Source: an uncultured Lachnospira sp. (GTDB taxonomy: Bacteria > Bacillota > Clostridia > Lachnospirales > Lachnospiraceae). Taken from it: a DNA stretch of 64,000 nucleotides. A program made the position numbers and the translations under genes. Every line of letters starts with the position of its first letter. The first letter of the stretch is position 1. The notes beneath the pieces are model-generated. The model saw only the letters and a list, made by a program, of their open reading frames with translations. It had not been told where the DNA came from and searched no databases. The stretch lies in assembly GCA_934343805.1 (NCBI GenBank), contig CAKRIN010000004.1, forward strand, positions 1-64,000. The letters run 5' to 3'. Of the stretch, positions 1 to 8,271 are shown one piece after another.

Positions 1-1
1 C

Positions 2-73
2 AATTATGACCACACAATTTATGAGGGCGGTGTACAGCTAATAGATATGGTATATTTGCAAAGACATATATAA
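2..73 (+). CDS. 3' end of an upstream gene (partial)
   Basis: An open frame enters from the left edge and runs 23 codons to a TAA at 71-73, ending ...GGVQLIDMVYLQRHI. It lies on the same strand as, and 32 bases before, the small membrane protein that follows, so it is probably the C-terminus of a gene starting outside the window. Too little is visible to assign a family, and a chance open frame of this length cannot be excluded. Confidence 0.45.
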   Translation, partial: NYDHTIYEGGVQLIDMVYLQRHI

Positions 74-105
74 ATTCGGATTTGCCCAATAAAGGAGCAG
101 TACTT

Positions 106-267
106 ATGAAAAAATTCTTTTTGCCAGTATACACTATAGTGGTATTTTCGATCGTTATTTGGTTTGCTTTATATGGAGAACATCGTGATCCGAGGTTTTA
201 TGTCTCTATTTTGATACTTGCAATCATTGGGAAATTTATTGCTTCACACATAGATAAAGAAAAATAG
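106..267 (+). CDS. small two-helix membrane protein, 53 aa
   Basis: The start at 106 is chosen because an AAAGGAG ribosome site lies 6-7 bases upstream. The product begins MKKFFLPVYTIVVFSIVIWF, a basic N-terminus followed by one hydrophobic helix. A short polar stretch (GEHRDPRFY) follows, then a second helix (about residues 29-44) and a charged tail (SHIDKEK). That is a small membrane hairpin protein with both ends probably in the cytoplasm. I do not recognise a family. It is followed at 48 bases by the 2H phosphoesterase gene and may be co-transcribed with it. Confidence 0.6.
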   Translation: MKKFFLPVYTIVVFSIVIWFALYGEHRDPRFYVSILILAIIGKFIASHIDKEK

Positions 268-315
268 TAATAGATGTAGAATTGCCAGAGAGTTTGGCAT
301 AGGTGATTAATAATA

Positions 316-846
316 ATGAGGCGGCATATGTATCTTATATCAGCATATTTTGATGAACATGTAACAAAGGGATTGCAGAGGTTAATTGATAATATTGCAA
401 AAGAAACAGGTAATACTTATATGATTGAGAATAATGTTCCTCCGCATCTGACAATTTCAAGCTTCGAAACAAGAAAACCTGATAATCTTAAGGAAGAATT
501 CATGAAGCTTAATAAAATAGGTGCAGGAGAGATAAATATATTTTCAATCGGGCAGTTTCTGCCGTATGTTATGTATGCTACACCTGTTCTGGACGAATAT
601 TTAATGCATCTTTCCAATGAGGTGTATGATATATTTTCTGCAAGAGAAGATGTAACAATTAATCGTTGTTACAAACCATATAACTGGTTTCCACACATAA
701 CATTGGGAAAGAAACTTGAAAAAGAACAGATGATAATGGCAATGAGAGTATTACAGACACATTTTGTTCCAATAAAAGGGAAAATAGTAAGGGTTGGATT
801 GTCACAGACTAATCCACATAAGGATATTATACAATTTAATATATGA
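316..846 (+). CDS. 2H-superfamily phosphoesterase (2'-5' RNA ligase / cyclic phosphodiesterase-like)
   Basis: The 176-residue protein carries the two His-x-Thr/Ser signatures of the 2H phosphoesterase fold: PPHLTISSF in the N-terminal half and FPHITLGKKL in the C-terminal half. The two histidines form the catalytic pair in LigT/ThpR and related enzymes, which act on 2'-5' bonds or 2',3'-cyclic phosphates in RNA. The length matches the family. The start at 316 is supported by AGGTGA nine bases upstream; an in-frame ATG at 328 is possible. The natural substrate cannot be read from the sequence. A tRNA-modifying TtcA-like gene follows, so an RNA role is plausible but inferred. Confidence 0.8.
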   Translation: MRRHMYLISAYFDEHVTKGLQRLIDNIAKETGNTYMIENNVPPHLTISSFETRKPDNLKEEFMKLNKIGAGEINIFSIGQFLPYVMYATPVLDEYLMHLSNEVYDIFSAREDVTINRCYKPYNWFPHITLGKKLEKEQMIMAMRVLQTHFVPIKGKIVRVGLSQTNPHKDIIQFNI

Positions 847-932
847 TAGTGTAACCGGGGGAGGGAGAATGGATTTTAGTTGATACTGAAGATGAGATGG
901 TGGCTATTTTTTTACAACAGAGGATATATTTT

Positions 933-1661
933 ATGCAACAACAGAAATTATTAAGCCTTATAAGACAGGCAATAGAAGATTACAACATGATAGAGGAAGG
1001 CGATAAGATTGCAGTAGGAGTATCAGGTGGCAAGGATTCGCTTACATTGCTTCATGCAATGAAGATACTTAACAGGTTTTATCCGAAGAAGTTTGAACTG
1101 TATGCAATCACATGTAATGTTGGCTTTGAGGGAATGGATTTTACAGGAGTGAGGAAGTTCTGTGAGAGTATAAATGTGCCATATGAACAGGTGGATACAG
1201 AGATTGCAAAGATTGTATTTGAGGATAATAAGGATGAAAGACCATGTTCGATGTGTGCGAAGCTTAGAAAAGGCGCAATGTATAAGAGGCTTGGAGAGCT
1301 TGGAATCAATAAAATTGCATATGCACATAATAAGGACGATTTTATAGAGACAGCGCTTATGTCTCTTATATATGAAGGGCGGTTTTATGCATTTCCACCA
1401 GTTACATATCTGCCGGAGGCAGGGGTTACGGTTATACGGCCAATGATGTATGTACCAGAGAAGGGTGTGGCTAATTTTGTGGTTAATCAGGGAATTGAGG
1501 TTGTTAAGAATACATGTCCGGTTGATGGTTCGACTAAGAGAGAATATGCCAAGCAGCTTATGGAGCAGATTAATAGAGACAATCCGGGAGCAAAGGACAG
1601 AATTATGCATGCGATTGTGAACGGAAGATTTGAGGACTGGCCCGAAGTGCATAGAAATTGA
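933..1661 (+). CDS. TtcA-family tRNA thiolation protein (PP-loop ATPase)
   Basis: The 242-residue protein has the PP-loop motif SGGKDS near residue 33, which adenylates the target base. It also has a CSMCAKLRKGAMY segment whose CxxC pair matches the Fe-S-binding cysteines of TtcA-type enzymes, plus a further Cys at NTCPVDG. These enzymes convert cytidine-32 of some tRNAs to 2-thiocytidine. The start at 933 is chosen because GAGGA lies eight bases upstream; the earlier in-frame ATG at 897 has no ribosome site. Clostridial members vary and not all have been shown to modify C32, so the exact target is an inference. It appears to be a single-gene unit or the end of a short operon. Confidence 0.8.
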   Translation: MQQQKLLSLIRQAIEDYNMIEEGDKIAVGVSGGKDSLTLLHAMKILNRFYPKKFELYAITCNVGFEGMDFTGVRKFCESINVPYEQVDTEIAKIVFEDNKDERPCSMCAKLRKGAMYKRLGELGINKIAYAHNKDDFIETALMSLIYEGRFYAFPPVTYLPEAGVTVIRPMMYVPEKGVANFVVNQGIEVVKNTCPVDGSTKREYAKQLMEQINRDNPGAKDRIMHAIVNGRFEDWPEVHRN

Positions 1662-1731
1662 AAATAACTGTTGATACAACACTAATCAGATAATAGAATA
1701 ATATTAAATCTATTTATAAGGAGATACGAAC

Positions 1732-2547
1732 ATGAGAAGATTTTATGAAGGCAATGATAACAAGGGTTATCAGGAAGTTGTAGATAAAGAAGCTGGCTTG
1801 GAATTAATAGGTTTTGATTTGATAAGACTTGAGCCGGGTGAAAATGCGGTTTATGAATCAGGTGAATATGAAATAGGACTTGTTATTTTACAGGGAACAT
1901 GCAGTGTTAAGGTTGATGATGTCACATTTGACAAGCTTGGCTCAAGAAGAAGCGTGTTTGACGGCAAGCCAACAACTGTTTATGTTCCAAGAGATTCTAA
2001 GTATGAAGTTACAGCAACTGGAAGCATGATGCTTGAAATCGGCGTGTGCAAGGTTAAAGCAAGAAAGAAGTATGAAGCATTCGTAATAGATGCAGGTGAT
2101 GTTACAACTGAACACAGAGGCAAGCTTAACTGGCAGAGAGATGTTAATGACATTATTACTTCAAAATATGAGGGAAAGGTTGACAGAATCGTGCTTGGCG
2201 AGACTTACAGCATGCCGGGACAGTGGTCAAGCTATCCATCACATAAGCATGACACAGATAATCTTCCATTTGAGGTAAATATGGAGGAAATCTATTATTT
2301 CAAAGTGAATCCGGGTCAGGGCTTTGGTATTCAGGTAATGTACAGTGATGATATGTCATTAAGAGAGAGTTACATAATAAAGAATGGTGACAGCGTAGCA
2401 ATTAAAAATGGTTATCATCCAGTAGCAGCAGCACCGGGATATCAGGTGTATTATCTCTGGGTAATGGCAGGTGCTGACACAAGACAGCTTACACCTTGTG
2501 ATGACCCTGATCACGCATGGGTAAAGGCTGTTGAGAAGATGGTGTAA
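1732..2547 (+). CDS. iolB: 5-deoxy-glucuronate isomerase (IolB)
   Basis: The 271-residue protein matches the two-cupin KduI/IolB family in length and layout. IolB isomerises 5-deoxy-D-glucuronate to 2-deoxy-5-keto-D-gluconate in myo-inositol breakdown. The metal-binding cupin stretch is visible as YPSHKHDTDNLPFEVNMEE, where the two His and the Glu form the usual set, and GYHPVAAAPGYQVYYLWVMAG is the typical IolB C-terminal signature. AAGGAG lies eight bases before the ATG. No other inositol gene (iolC, D, E, G) lies nearby, so the gene is isolated here and its pathway partners, if any, are elsewhere. A related role on a uronate-like substrate is an alternative. Confidence 0.85.
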   Translation: MRRFYEGNDNKGYQEVVDKEAGLELIGFDLIRLEPGENAVYESGEYEIGLVILQGTCSVKVDDVTFDKLGSRRSVFDGKPTTVYVPRDSKYEVTATGSMMLEIGVCKVKARKKYEAFVIDAGDVTTEHRGKLNWQRDVNDIITSKYEGKVDRIVLGETYSMPGQWSSYPSHKHDTDNLPFEVNMEEIYYFKVNPGQGFGIQVMYSDDMSLRESYIIKNGDSVAIKNGYHPVAAAPGYQVYYLWVMAGADTRQLTPCDDPDHAWVKAVEKMV

Positions 2548-2636
2548 TATATTTTGAACAAGGAATATGTGGAATCATATATGAATTTAAAGACCCAATT
2601 AAAGGCAGAATTAAGGGCTGAATATTAAGAAAAACA

Positions 2637-2665
2637 TTGAAACTTTTTATCGATAATGATATATT
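2637..2665 (+). promoter_or_regulatory. sigma-A-type promoter for the yhcH-like gene
   Basis: TTGAAA (2637-2642) and TATATT (2660-2665) are separated by 17 bases, a good match to a housekeeping promoter. It lies in the 157-base gap after iolB and about 40 bases before the yhcH-like ATG, so that gene can be transcribed independently of iolB. Confidence 0.6.
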
Positions 2666-2704
2666 TAGTATATAAAATTTTAACAGATTCGAGGTAAAAT
2701 AATA

Positions 2705-3169
2705 ATGATTTACGCATCACTTAATGCAAAAAAGGGAAATTACCAGTACCCAGCAGCTATTAACACTGCACTTGAATTTCTTGCAAAGCCAGAAACAGCT
2801 GAGCTTCCAGTTGGAAGATATGAACTTGATGGAGATAACATTTTTGTTCTTATTCAGGATCAGACAACAGCTCCAGTTGAGAATAAGCGTGCAGAAAGTC
2901 ACAGAAATTATATTGATATCCAGTATCTTTTCACAGGAAAGGAAGTGCAGGGATATGCACCACTTCTTCCAGGAGTTACAGGTGAAGAGCCAGCTGGTAA
3001 AGACAATATCTTTTATGAGACAGTAGAGAATGAGCAGTTTGTTACATTACACCCTGGTGAATTTACAGTATATTTTACTAATGATATTCACCGTCCTAAT
3101 TGTACTATGGATGAACCGGTTAACATTCATAAGGCAGTTGTTAAGATTAAGGAAAGTCTCATTAAGTAA
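2705..3169 (+). CDS. YhcH/YjgK/YiaL (DUF386) family cupin, NanQ-like
   Basis: The 154-residue protein matches the YhcH/YjgK/YiaL family (EbgC, TabA, NanQ), single cupin proteins that help sugar metabolism. NanQ is a sialic acid anomerase. The family signature is seen in SHRNYIDIQYLFTGKE and in HPGEFTVYFTNDIHRPNC, where the Glu and His residues belong to the metal site, and the tail INIHKAVVKIKESLI is typical. It has its own promoter and a strong terminator, so it looks monocistronic. No sialate or sugar-kinase genes adjoin it; it follows an isolated iolB. The substrate is unknown and could be the anomer of a sugar acid. Confidence 0.8.
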   Translation: MIYASLNAKKGNYQYPAAINTALEFLAKPETAELPVGRYELDGDNIFVLIQDQTTAPVENKRAESHRNYIDIQYLFTGKEVQGYAPLLPGVTGEEPAGKDNIFYETVENEQFVTLHPGEFTVYFTNDIHRPNCTMDEPVNIHKAVVKIKESLIK

Positions 3170-3212
3170 TTGGAATAATTGACTTGTTGATACAATATAA
3201 TACTTAAACCAT

Positions 3213-3258
3213 AAGCACCATAAGAAATGAATGCAACGCATATCTTCTGGTGCTTTTT
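3213..3258 (+). terminator. rho-independent terminator after the yhcH-like gene
   Basis: AAGCACCA (3213-3220) pairs with TGGTGCTT (3248-3255), with inner AAGA/TCTT pairing, followed by a run of T residues. Confidence 0.85.
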
Positions 3259-3307
3259 TGTACTATTAAAAGACATAATAAACGGATAAAAGGCAGACGG
3301 AAAAAGG

Positions 3308-3336
3308 TTGCTATTAGTTATATGTGCCTGTATAAT
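3308..3336 (+). promoter_or_regulatory. promoter for the transporter/kinase/PHP operon
   Basis: TTGCTA (3308-3313) and a perfect TATAAT (3331-3336) are separated by 17 bases, about 50 bases before the transporter ATG at 3386. Confidence 0.7.
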
Positions 3337-3385
3337 ACAGCTAAAGGCTTGTTATTTATTTAACATTTAATGGGGGTTATTTGAT

Positions 3386-4744
3386 ATGTTGGCAGAGCAG
3401 GTATTGGCATTAATTATTTTTATTTCTATGTTTGTATTGATAGTTCTTGATAAGATAGAGAGGCATTATGTGACGCTTGGATGTGGGGCATTGACGCTGA
3501 TTGGGGTATTTGGAATTATCATGAGGTCGCCGGAGGCGGTTATTAGTACTCTTAATTTAAGAAGTATATTTACAACAGATTTCTGGTATCAGTCTGGGGC
3601 TGCCGAGGAGGCAGTAACTGGGATTAACTGGTCGACCATTATATTTATTGCTGGTATGATGATTATGGTTGAGGTCATGGCTGCTGCCGGATTTTTCAGA
3701 TGGCTGTGTATGCTTCTTGCTAAGGCTGTACACTATCGTACCAAAGCATTGTTTATCACATTTATGATAATGTCTTTTGTATTAGCTATGTTTATAGACA
3801 GTATAACAGTTATATTGTTTCTTGCGGCTGTATCTATTGAACTTGCAAAGCTGTTAAAGTTTAATCCGGTACCAATGATTTTATCAGAGATATTCTGTGC
3901 AAATCTTGGAGGGTCAGCAACGATGTGCGGGGATCCACCTAATATAATTATTGGTACATCACTTAATTTTTCATTTTCAACATTTATTATGCACACAGGA
4001 TTGATTGCAGTAATCAGTCTGGTATTTATTGTGGCGTATTTTCTTATGGCATATAGAAAAGAACTTGCATCATCACCAGATATTGATAAACTGGCTGCTT
4101 CTATGCCAAGTCCTGCAGAGACTATTACTAACAGAAAGGATTTCGCATTAAGCTGTGTTATATTCATGTGCGCTGTTGTAATGCTTGTAACACATGCGCT
4201 GACAGGGCTTACAGTTGCATTTATAGGACTTGTTATTGCAGTATTTTCACTTATTGTATCAGGCAGGAAGGCTTTACATATGTTGAAGTCTATTGATTAT
4301 AAAACACTTTTGTTCTTTATAGGACTGTTTATCGTTGTAGGTGGGCTTGAACAGACGGGAATATTAGAGATTATTGCTGCATTTATAGGCCGTGTGAGCA
4401 AAGGTAATCTTAAGCTTATGGTTGCAATTATTATTATTATTTCAGCATTTGCAAGTGCACTTATTGATAATATTCCATTTGCAGCAACTATGGTTCCAGT
4501 TATTAAGAGCCTGGCTGCGACGCAGGGGGTTGATCTTTCTGTCCTTGCGTGGGCACTTTCTATGGGAACTGATGTAGGTGGAAGTGCAACACCTATAGGT
4601 GCATCTGCTAATGTTGTCGGAACATCAGTTGCAGCTAAGAATGGTTATATGATTGGTTGGGGTAAGTATTGCCGCACAGCTGTTCCGGCAACTATAATAG
4701 CTGTGCTTATATCTATGGTGTGTATATTTGTAAGGTATTGTTAA
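3386..4744 (+). CDS. ArsB/NhaD-type ion transporter (SLC13-like permease)
   Basis: The 452-residue protein is almost entirely hydrophobic, with roughly 11-12 transmembrane helices. It matches the ion transporter superfamily that includes ArsB, NhaD and the CitM/SLC13 carriers. Visible signatures are FIAGMMIMVEVM in the first half, ANLGGSATMCGDPPNIIIG, and a second-half repeat ending SMGTDVGGSATPIGASANVV; the paired GGSAT...P loops are the re-entrant substrate and cation site of the fold. The substrate (Na+/H+, arsenite or an organic anion) cannot be told from sequence. It leads a probable operon with the kinase-like and PHP genes, whose spacing is tight. Confidence 0.75.
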   Translation: MLAEQVLALIIFISMFVLIVLDKIERHYVTLGCGALTLIGVFGIIMRSPEAVISTLNLRSIFTTDFWYQSGAAEEAVTGINWSTIIFIAGMMIMVEVMAAAGFFRWLCMLLAKAVHYRTKALFITFMIMSFVLAMFIDSITVILFLAAVSIELAKLLKFNPVPMILSEIFCANLGGSATMCGDPPNIIIGTSLNFSFSTFIMHTGLIAVISLVFIVAYFLMAYRKELASSPDIDKLAASMPSPAETITNRKDFALSCVIFMCAVVMLVTHALTGLTVAFIGLVIAVFSLIVSGRKALHMLKSIDYKTLLFFIGLFIVVGGLEQTGILEIIAAFIGRVSKGNLKLMVAIIIIISAFASALIDNIPFAATMVPVIKSLAATQGVDLSVLAWALSMGTDVGGSATPIGASANVVGTSVAAKNGYMIGWGKYCRTAVPATIIAVLISMVCIFVRYC

Positions 4745-4782
4745 TTCTATGTGCACAAAATGTGTACAGAAATGGGGGTTTT

Positions 4783-5388
4783 ATGGGAGAACAATTGATG
4801 ATTTCTATAAGTCGTGAATATGGAAGCGGTGGACATGAGATAGCAAGAAAGCTGGCTGACAGGTTAGGACTTGCATTTTATGACAGAAGCATGTTAGATG
4901 AGATTGCAGGACAGATGAATGCTGATGTGTCAGACTTTCACAAATATGATGAAAAGCCGGGAAACCGTCTCCTGTCAAGGCGGGTAGGTAATCACACCAA
5001 TTCTTATGAAGAGATTATTGCCCAGTTTCAGTTTGATTATATCCGTAAGAAAGCTGAAAGTGGGGAGTCTTTTGTAGTAGTTGGCAGATGTTCAGAGAAT
5101 GTACTTAAGGATTATGACTGCCTTATATCTGTATTTGTCACAGGTGATAAGGAACATAAGATACAGAGAATTATGGAGCATTTTGACTTATCCGAGTCAG
5201 AGGCATATACTAAAATGCGCAGACACGACAGAACAAGAAAACAGTATCATAACAGATACTCAGAAGGTAAATGGGGAGATGCAACATATTATGACATGTG
5301 TATCAACAGCAGTCCTCTGGGAATAGAGAAAACTGTTAATGTTCTGGAGAATTATGTAAAAGAAAGAACAGATAATCAGGAGCTTTAA
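4783..5388 (+). CDS. cytidylate kinase-like family protein
   Basis: The 201-residue protein begins MGEQLMISISREYGSGGHEI. GSGG with the upstream basic residue is the P-loop variant of the cytidylate-kinase-like family (PF13189), and LGLAFYDRSMLDEIA is its usual second block. VVVGRCSENVL and an Arg-rich lid (MRRHDRTRKQYHNRYS) follow. The family is a P-loop nucleotide kinase relative, common in Clostridia beside transport genes, with no firmly known substrate. The start at 4783 follows AATGGGGG, a usable ribosome site; the in-frame frame further upstream overlaps the transporter and lacks one. Its stop is two bases before the PHP start, indicating coupling. Confidence 0.75.
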   Translation: MGEQLMISISREYGSGGHEIARKLADRLGLAFYDRSMLDEIAGQMNADVSDFHKYDEKPGNRLLSRRVGNHTNSYEEIIAQFQFDYIRKKAESGESFVVVGRCSENVLKDYDCLISVFVTGDKEHKIQRIMEHFDLSESEAYTKMRRHDRTRKQYHNRYSEGKWGDATYYDMCINSSPLGIEKTVNVLENYVKERTDNQEL

Positions 5389-5390
5389 TT

Positions 5391-6107
5391 ATGAAATACA
5401 CAATAGACACACATACTCATACACTTGTAAGCGGGCATGCATATAACACAATTGATGAGATGGCAGCTTACGCAGCAGGTATAGGAGTTACGCACCTTGC
5501 GATAACTGACCATGCACCCAAGATGCCAGGAAGCGCAGGTATATTATATTTTTCTAATATGAAGATAATTCCAAGAGAAAAATGTGGTGTCAGGATATAT
5601 ATGGGCTGTGAAGTCAATATTATGGATTATGACGGAAATATAGACCTTAAAGAATATGGACTTAAGGGCTGTGATGTTGTAATAGCAAGCCTTCATATTC
5701 CATGTATCAAGCCCGGAAGTATAGAGCAGAATACGAATGCATTAATTAAAGCAATGGATAATCCTTATGTTAATATTATAGGACACCCTGATGATTCAAG
5801 GTATCCTGTCGATTATGAAAAGCTTGTAAAGGCAGCTAAGGGAAAGCACGTGCTTCTTGAACTTAATAATACATCATTGAATCCGGATGGCCCAAGACAG
5901 GGTGCTTTTGAGAATGATGTTAAGATGCTTAACATATGTAAGGAATTAGGAGTCTGCATATCTATAGGAAGTGATGCACATATAAAAGAGGGAATATGTG
6001 AATTTGACAGAGCCTATAAGGTTATAGAAGATACACAGTTCCCAGAAGAACTTATTGTTAATAGTGATTACAGATTGTATGAATCATATATTGGAAAGAA
6101 GAGTTAA
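5391..6107 (+). CDS. PHP-domain phosphatase (YcdX-like)
   Basis: The 238-residue protein starts with the PHP metal motif DTHTHT and continues with ITDHAPKMPG, GCEVNIMDYDG, ASLHIPCIKPG, IIGHPDDSRYPVD and IGSDAHIKEG. Those are the ordered His/Asp/Glu blocks of the trinuclear metal site in YcdX-type PHP hydrolases. Members are phosphatases or phosphoesterases in the cytoplasm; the substrate here is unknown. The ATG follows the kinase-like stop by two bases, so translation is probably coupled. The next gene is on the opposite strand and converges on it. Confidence 0.8.
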   Translation: MKYTIDTHTHTLVSGHAYNTIDEMAAYAAGIGVTHLAITDHAPKMPGSAGILYFSNMKIIPREKCGVRIYMGCEVNIMDYDGNIDLKEYGLKGCDVVIASLHIPCIKPGSIEQNTNALIKAMDNPYVNIIGHPDDSRYPVDYEKLVKAAKGKHVLLELNNTSLNPDGPRQGAFENDVKMLNICKELGVCISIGSDAHIKEGICEFDRAYKVIEDTQFPEELIVNSDYRLYESYIGKKS

Positions 6108-6134
6108 AACCCGATTCATTTCCATTATGAATTA

Positions 6135-6458
6135 TTAGAATCTTATAAGTTCGACAAGAAATACTGCTACACATGATGCTATTGCAACAGTTGTAAGACC
6201 TTTGCCCTTTAATGCAAATATTACTGCTACCAGAAGTCCTGCAGCTGCACCAGCCCACCAGCTGGTTGCATAGAATATTGCAGGAATTGTCATTGCTGTA
6301 AGAACTGCATAAGGTATGTAATAAAGAAAAGAACGGACAAAGCGGTTGTTAATCTTTTCCTTAATTGCAGTGAAAGGTATAACTCTTATAAGATAGGTTG
6401 TGCCTGCAAGTATAAGCAGATATATAAAGAAAATACTGTTTTCCATAAGTTCCTCCAA
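6135..6458 (-). CDS. azlD: AzlD-type branched-chain amino acid exporter subunit
   Basis: The 107-residue product is a small protein with three or four transmembrane helices. TYLIRVIPFTAIKEKINNRFV and the P-Y-A-VLTAMTIPAIF block are typical of AzlD, the small partner of the AzlC LIV-E exporter. It starts five bases after the azlC stop on the same strand, so the pair is one operon. AzlCD exports branched-chain amino acids or their analogues in characterised members. A second pair is present at 56.5-57.7 kb. Confidence 0.85.
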   Translation of the reverse strand: MEELMENSIFFIYLLILAGTTYLIRVIPFTAIKEKINNRFVRSFLYYIPYAVLTAMTIPAIFYATSWWAGAAAGLLVAVIFALKGKGLTTVAIASCVAVFLVELIRF

Positions 6459-6463
6459 TAAGA

Positions 6464-7171
6464 TTAATCATTACTGTTATCAGCTTCGTCAGATACCGGG
6501 AAGAATATTGAACCGATAATGGCAGCTGTGATAGCAACAATTGTTATTGTTATACCGCTGGAAATCTTAGAAAGAAGCGGTATGTAATAGAATAAGCAGC
6601 TTAGTATAATTGCAATGATTACGACAATCAGGACAGGGCGGGCTTTCTTCATCTCAGGAACAACTACGGCAACGAACATTCCATAGATTGCAACGCTTAA
6701 AGCACTCATAAGGCGGTCTGGAAGAATATTTCCAAGAATAGCACCAATAAATGTGCCAAATGCCCAGCCCATATAAGGCAGGGTAGCAAGTCCTGCAAAG
6801 TAGCTGCGCTTGATTTCGTCTTCCTGAGTCGCAACTGCAAATATTTCATCAGTTATAAAGAAACCGAGAAGCCAGCGGTATATGCCACTGAAACGGCTGT
6901 CGGCTTTCTGACCGATTGATATAGACATAAAAGAGTACCTTATATTAATAGTAATCTGTGATATAAGCATCTGAATATACTGCCCCGGATGAATCATAAT
7001 GCCGATTCCAGCAAACTGCCCGGCAGAGGTTACGGTTGTCATAGATATGAGAACGGCCTGCCACCAGCTAAGACCATAAGATACAGCCATAATTCCAAAG
7101 GTAAAAGAAACTGACAGGTATCCAAGTGCAATAGGTATACCGGTTATCAGACCGCGTTTATAATTATTCAT
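6464..7171 (-). CDS. azlC: AzlC-type branched-chain amino acid exporter
   Basis: The 235-residue integral membrane protein begins with the AzlC signature RGLITGIPIALGYLSVSFTFG and carries the block ITINIRYSFMSISIGQK and the conserved FFITDEIFAVA. AzlC forms the main channel of the LIV-E exporter with AzlD, which is encoded just downstream. An upstream ribosome site (GGAGATAAAT) precedes the ATG. It is divergent from metF across a 182-base gap. The transported amino acid cannot be read from sequence. Confidence 0.85.
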   Translation of the reverse strand: MNNYKRGLITGIPIALGYLSVSFTFGIMAVSYGLSWWQAVLISMTTVTSAGQFAGIGIMIHPGQYIQMLISQITINIRYSFMSISIGQKADSRFSGIYRWLLGFFITDEIFAVATQEDEIKRSYFAGLATLPYMGWAFGTFIGAILGNILPDRLMSALSVAIYGMFVAVVVPEMKKARPVLIVVIIAIILSCLFYYIPLLSKISSGITITIVAITAAIIGSIFFPVSDEADNSND

Positions 7172-7291
7172 GTAATTTATCTCCGTGTATATAGTATCTG
7201 GATTAATATAATAAAGCTATTTACATATTCTATCATATATTTGCAACAAAAGCACTGAAGAAATATTAATAAATAAATCGATGAATAAATG

Positions 7292-7320
7292 TATAACATA
7301 CATGAACCATATGTTATAAT
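7292..7320 (+). promoter_or_regulatory. metF promoter (extended -10) with overlapping 9-bp inverted repeat
   Basis: TG-T-TATAAT at 7312-7320 is an extended -10 box about 34 bases before the metF ATG. TATAACATA (7292-7300) and TATGTTATA (7310-7318) are perfect inverted 9-bp arms separated by nine bases, and the right arm overlaps the -10. The arrangement is that of an operator for a dimeric regulator; which one is unknown. Confidence 0.6.
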
Positions 7321-7353
7321 GTAAAAAAATACAGAAATACACAGGGGTAGGTT

Positions 7354-8223
7354 ATGAAGATAAGAGAATTAATAGCACAGGATAAGACTACGTTGTCTTT
7401 CGAAGTATTTCCACCTAAGAGGGATACAGATTTTGCTAATGTTGAGGAAGCAGCATTTGGCATAGCACAGTTAAAGCCAAGCTATATGAGCGTTACATAT
7501 GGCGCAGGAGGAAGCACGAAGGGGCATACGATAAGACTTGCAGAAGATATCCAGAAAAAGTTTAATGTTCCTGCAATAGCACACCTCACATGCGTATGTG
7601 CAACTAAAGAAAGTATAGAACAGGCACTTTCACAGATGAAAGAGGCTGGGATTGAGAATATTCTTGCGTTAAGAGGAGATGTGCCAAAGGATTTTGATGG
7701 TAATGCATTTACGGATTTCTCACATGCATCAGAACTTGTTGAATTGATTAAAAAGAATGGAGATTTCTGCGTAGGTGGTGCTTGTTATCCTGAGATTCAT
7801 CCGGATTCAGAGAGCAAACAGGCGGACATAGCAGGTCTTAAGCGAAAGGTTGAGGCGGGATGTGAATATCTTACAACCCAGATGTTTTTTGACAACAACA
7901 TATTCTTTAATTTTATGTACAGAGTCCGTGAAGCGGGAATATCAGTTCCTATAATTCCAGGAATTATGCCTATTACAAGACAAATTCAGGTTAAAAATGC
8001 TGTTAAGTTGTCAGGATGTAATGTACCCGAGAGATTTAAGAATATTGTTGACAGATTTGGTGATACAGAAGCTGCCATGAAACAGGCAGGAATAGCATAT
8101 GCAACAGACCAGATAATAGACCTTATTGCTAATGGGGTTAAGCATATACATGTATATTCAATGAATAAGCCGGAAATTGCCAAAGGAATACAGGATAATA
8201 TATCAGAAATTATTTTGTTGTAA
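7354..8223 (+). CDS. metF: methylenetetrahydrofolate reductase (MetF)
   Basis: The 289-residue protein has the size and motifs of bacterial MetF: FEVFPPKR at the N-terminus, SVTYGAGGSTKGHT, AHLTCVCATKESIEQ, NILALRGDVPKD, QMFFDNN and PGIMPI. It is an FAD-containing TIM-barrel enzyme reducing 5,10-methylene-THF to 5-methyl-THF. In acetogenic or Clostridial organisms the same reaction serves one-carbon flow as well as methionine synthesis. It stands alone between its promoter and a strong terminator; no metV or other Wood-Ljungdahl gene adjoins it, so methionine synthesis is the likelier role here. Confidence 0.92.
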   Translation: MKIRELIAQDKTTLSFEVFPPKRDTDFANVEEAAFGIAQLKPSYMSVTYGAGGSTKGHTIRLAEDIQKKFNVPAIAHLTCVCATKESIEQALSQMKEAGIENILALRGDVPKDFDGNAFTDFSHASELVELIKKNGDFCVGGACYPEIHPDSESKQADIAGLKRKVEAGCEYLTTQMFFDNNIFFNFMYRVREAGISVPIIPGIMPITRQIQVKNAVKLSGCNVPERFKNIVDRFGDTEAAMKQAGIAYATDQIIDLIANGVKHIHVYSMNKPEIAKGIQDNISEIILL

Positions 8224-8232
8224 AGTTAAAAT

Positions 8233-8271
8233 AGGCAGAGAAAGCAGATTATCTGCCTGCTTTCTCTGCCT
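8233..8271. terminator. bidirectional terminator between metF and a GGDEF gene
   Basis: AGGCAGAGAAAGCAG (8233-8247) and CTGCTTTCTCTGCCT (8257-8271) are perfect 15-bp arms with a nine-base loop. The loop and right arm lie inside the last codons of the convergent minus-strand GGDEF gene, whose stop is at 8249-8251, so part of the hairpin is protein-coding. Confidence 0.8.

Noticed and set aside
2581..2628. A 15-codon open frame (MNLKTQLKAELRAEY) between iolB and the yhcH-like gene
   Set aside because: No good ribosome site at the right distance and it sits upstream of the next gene's promoter; more likely chance.
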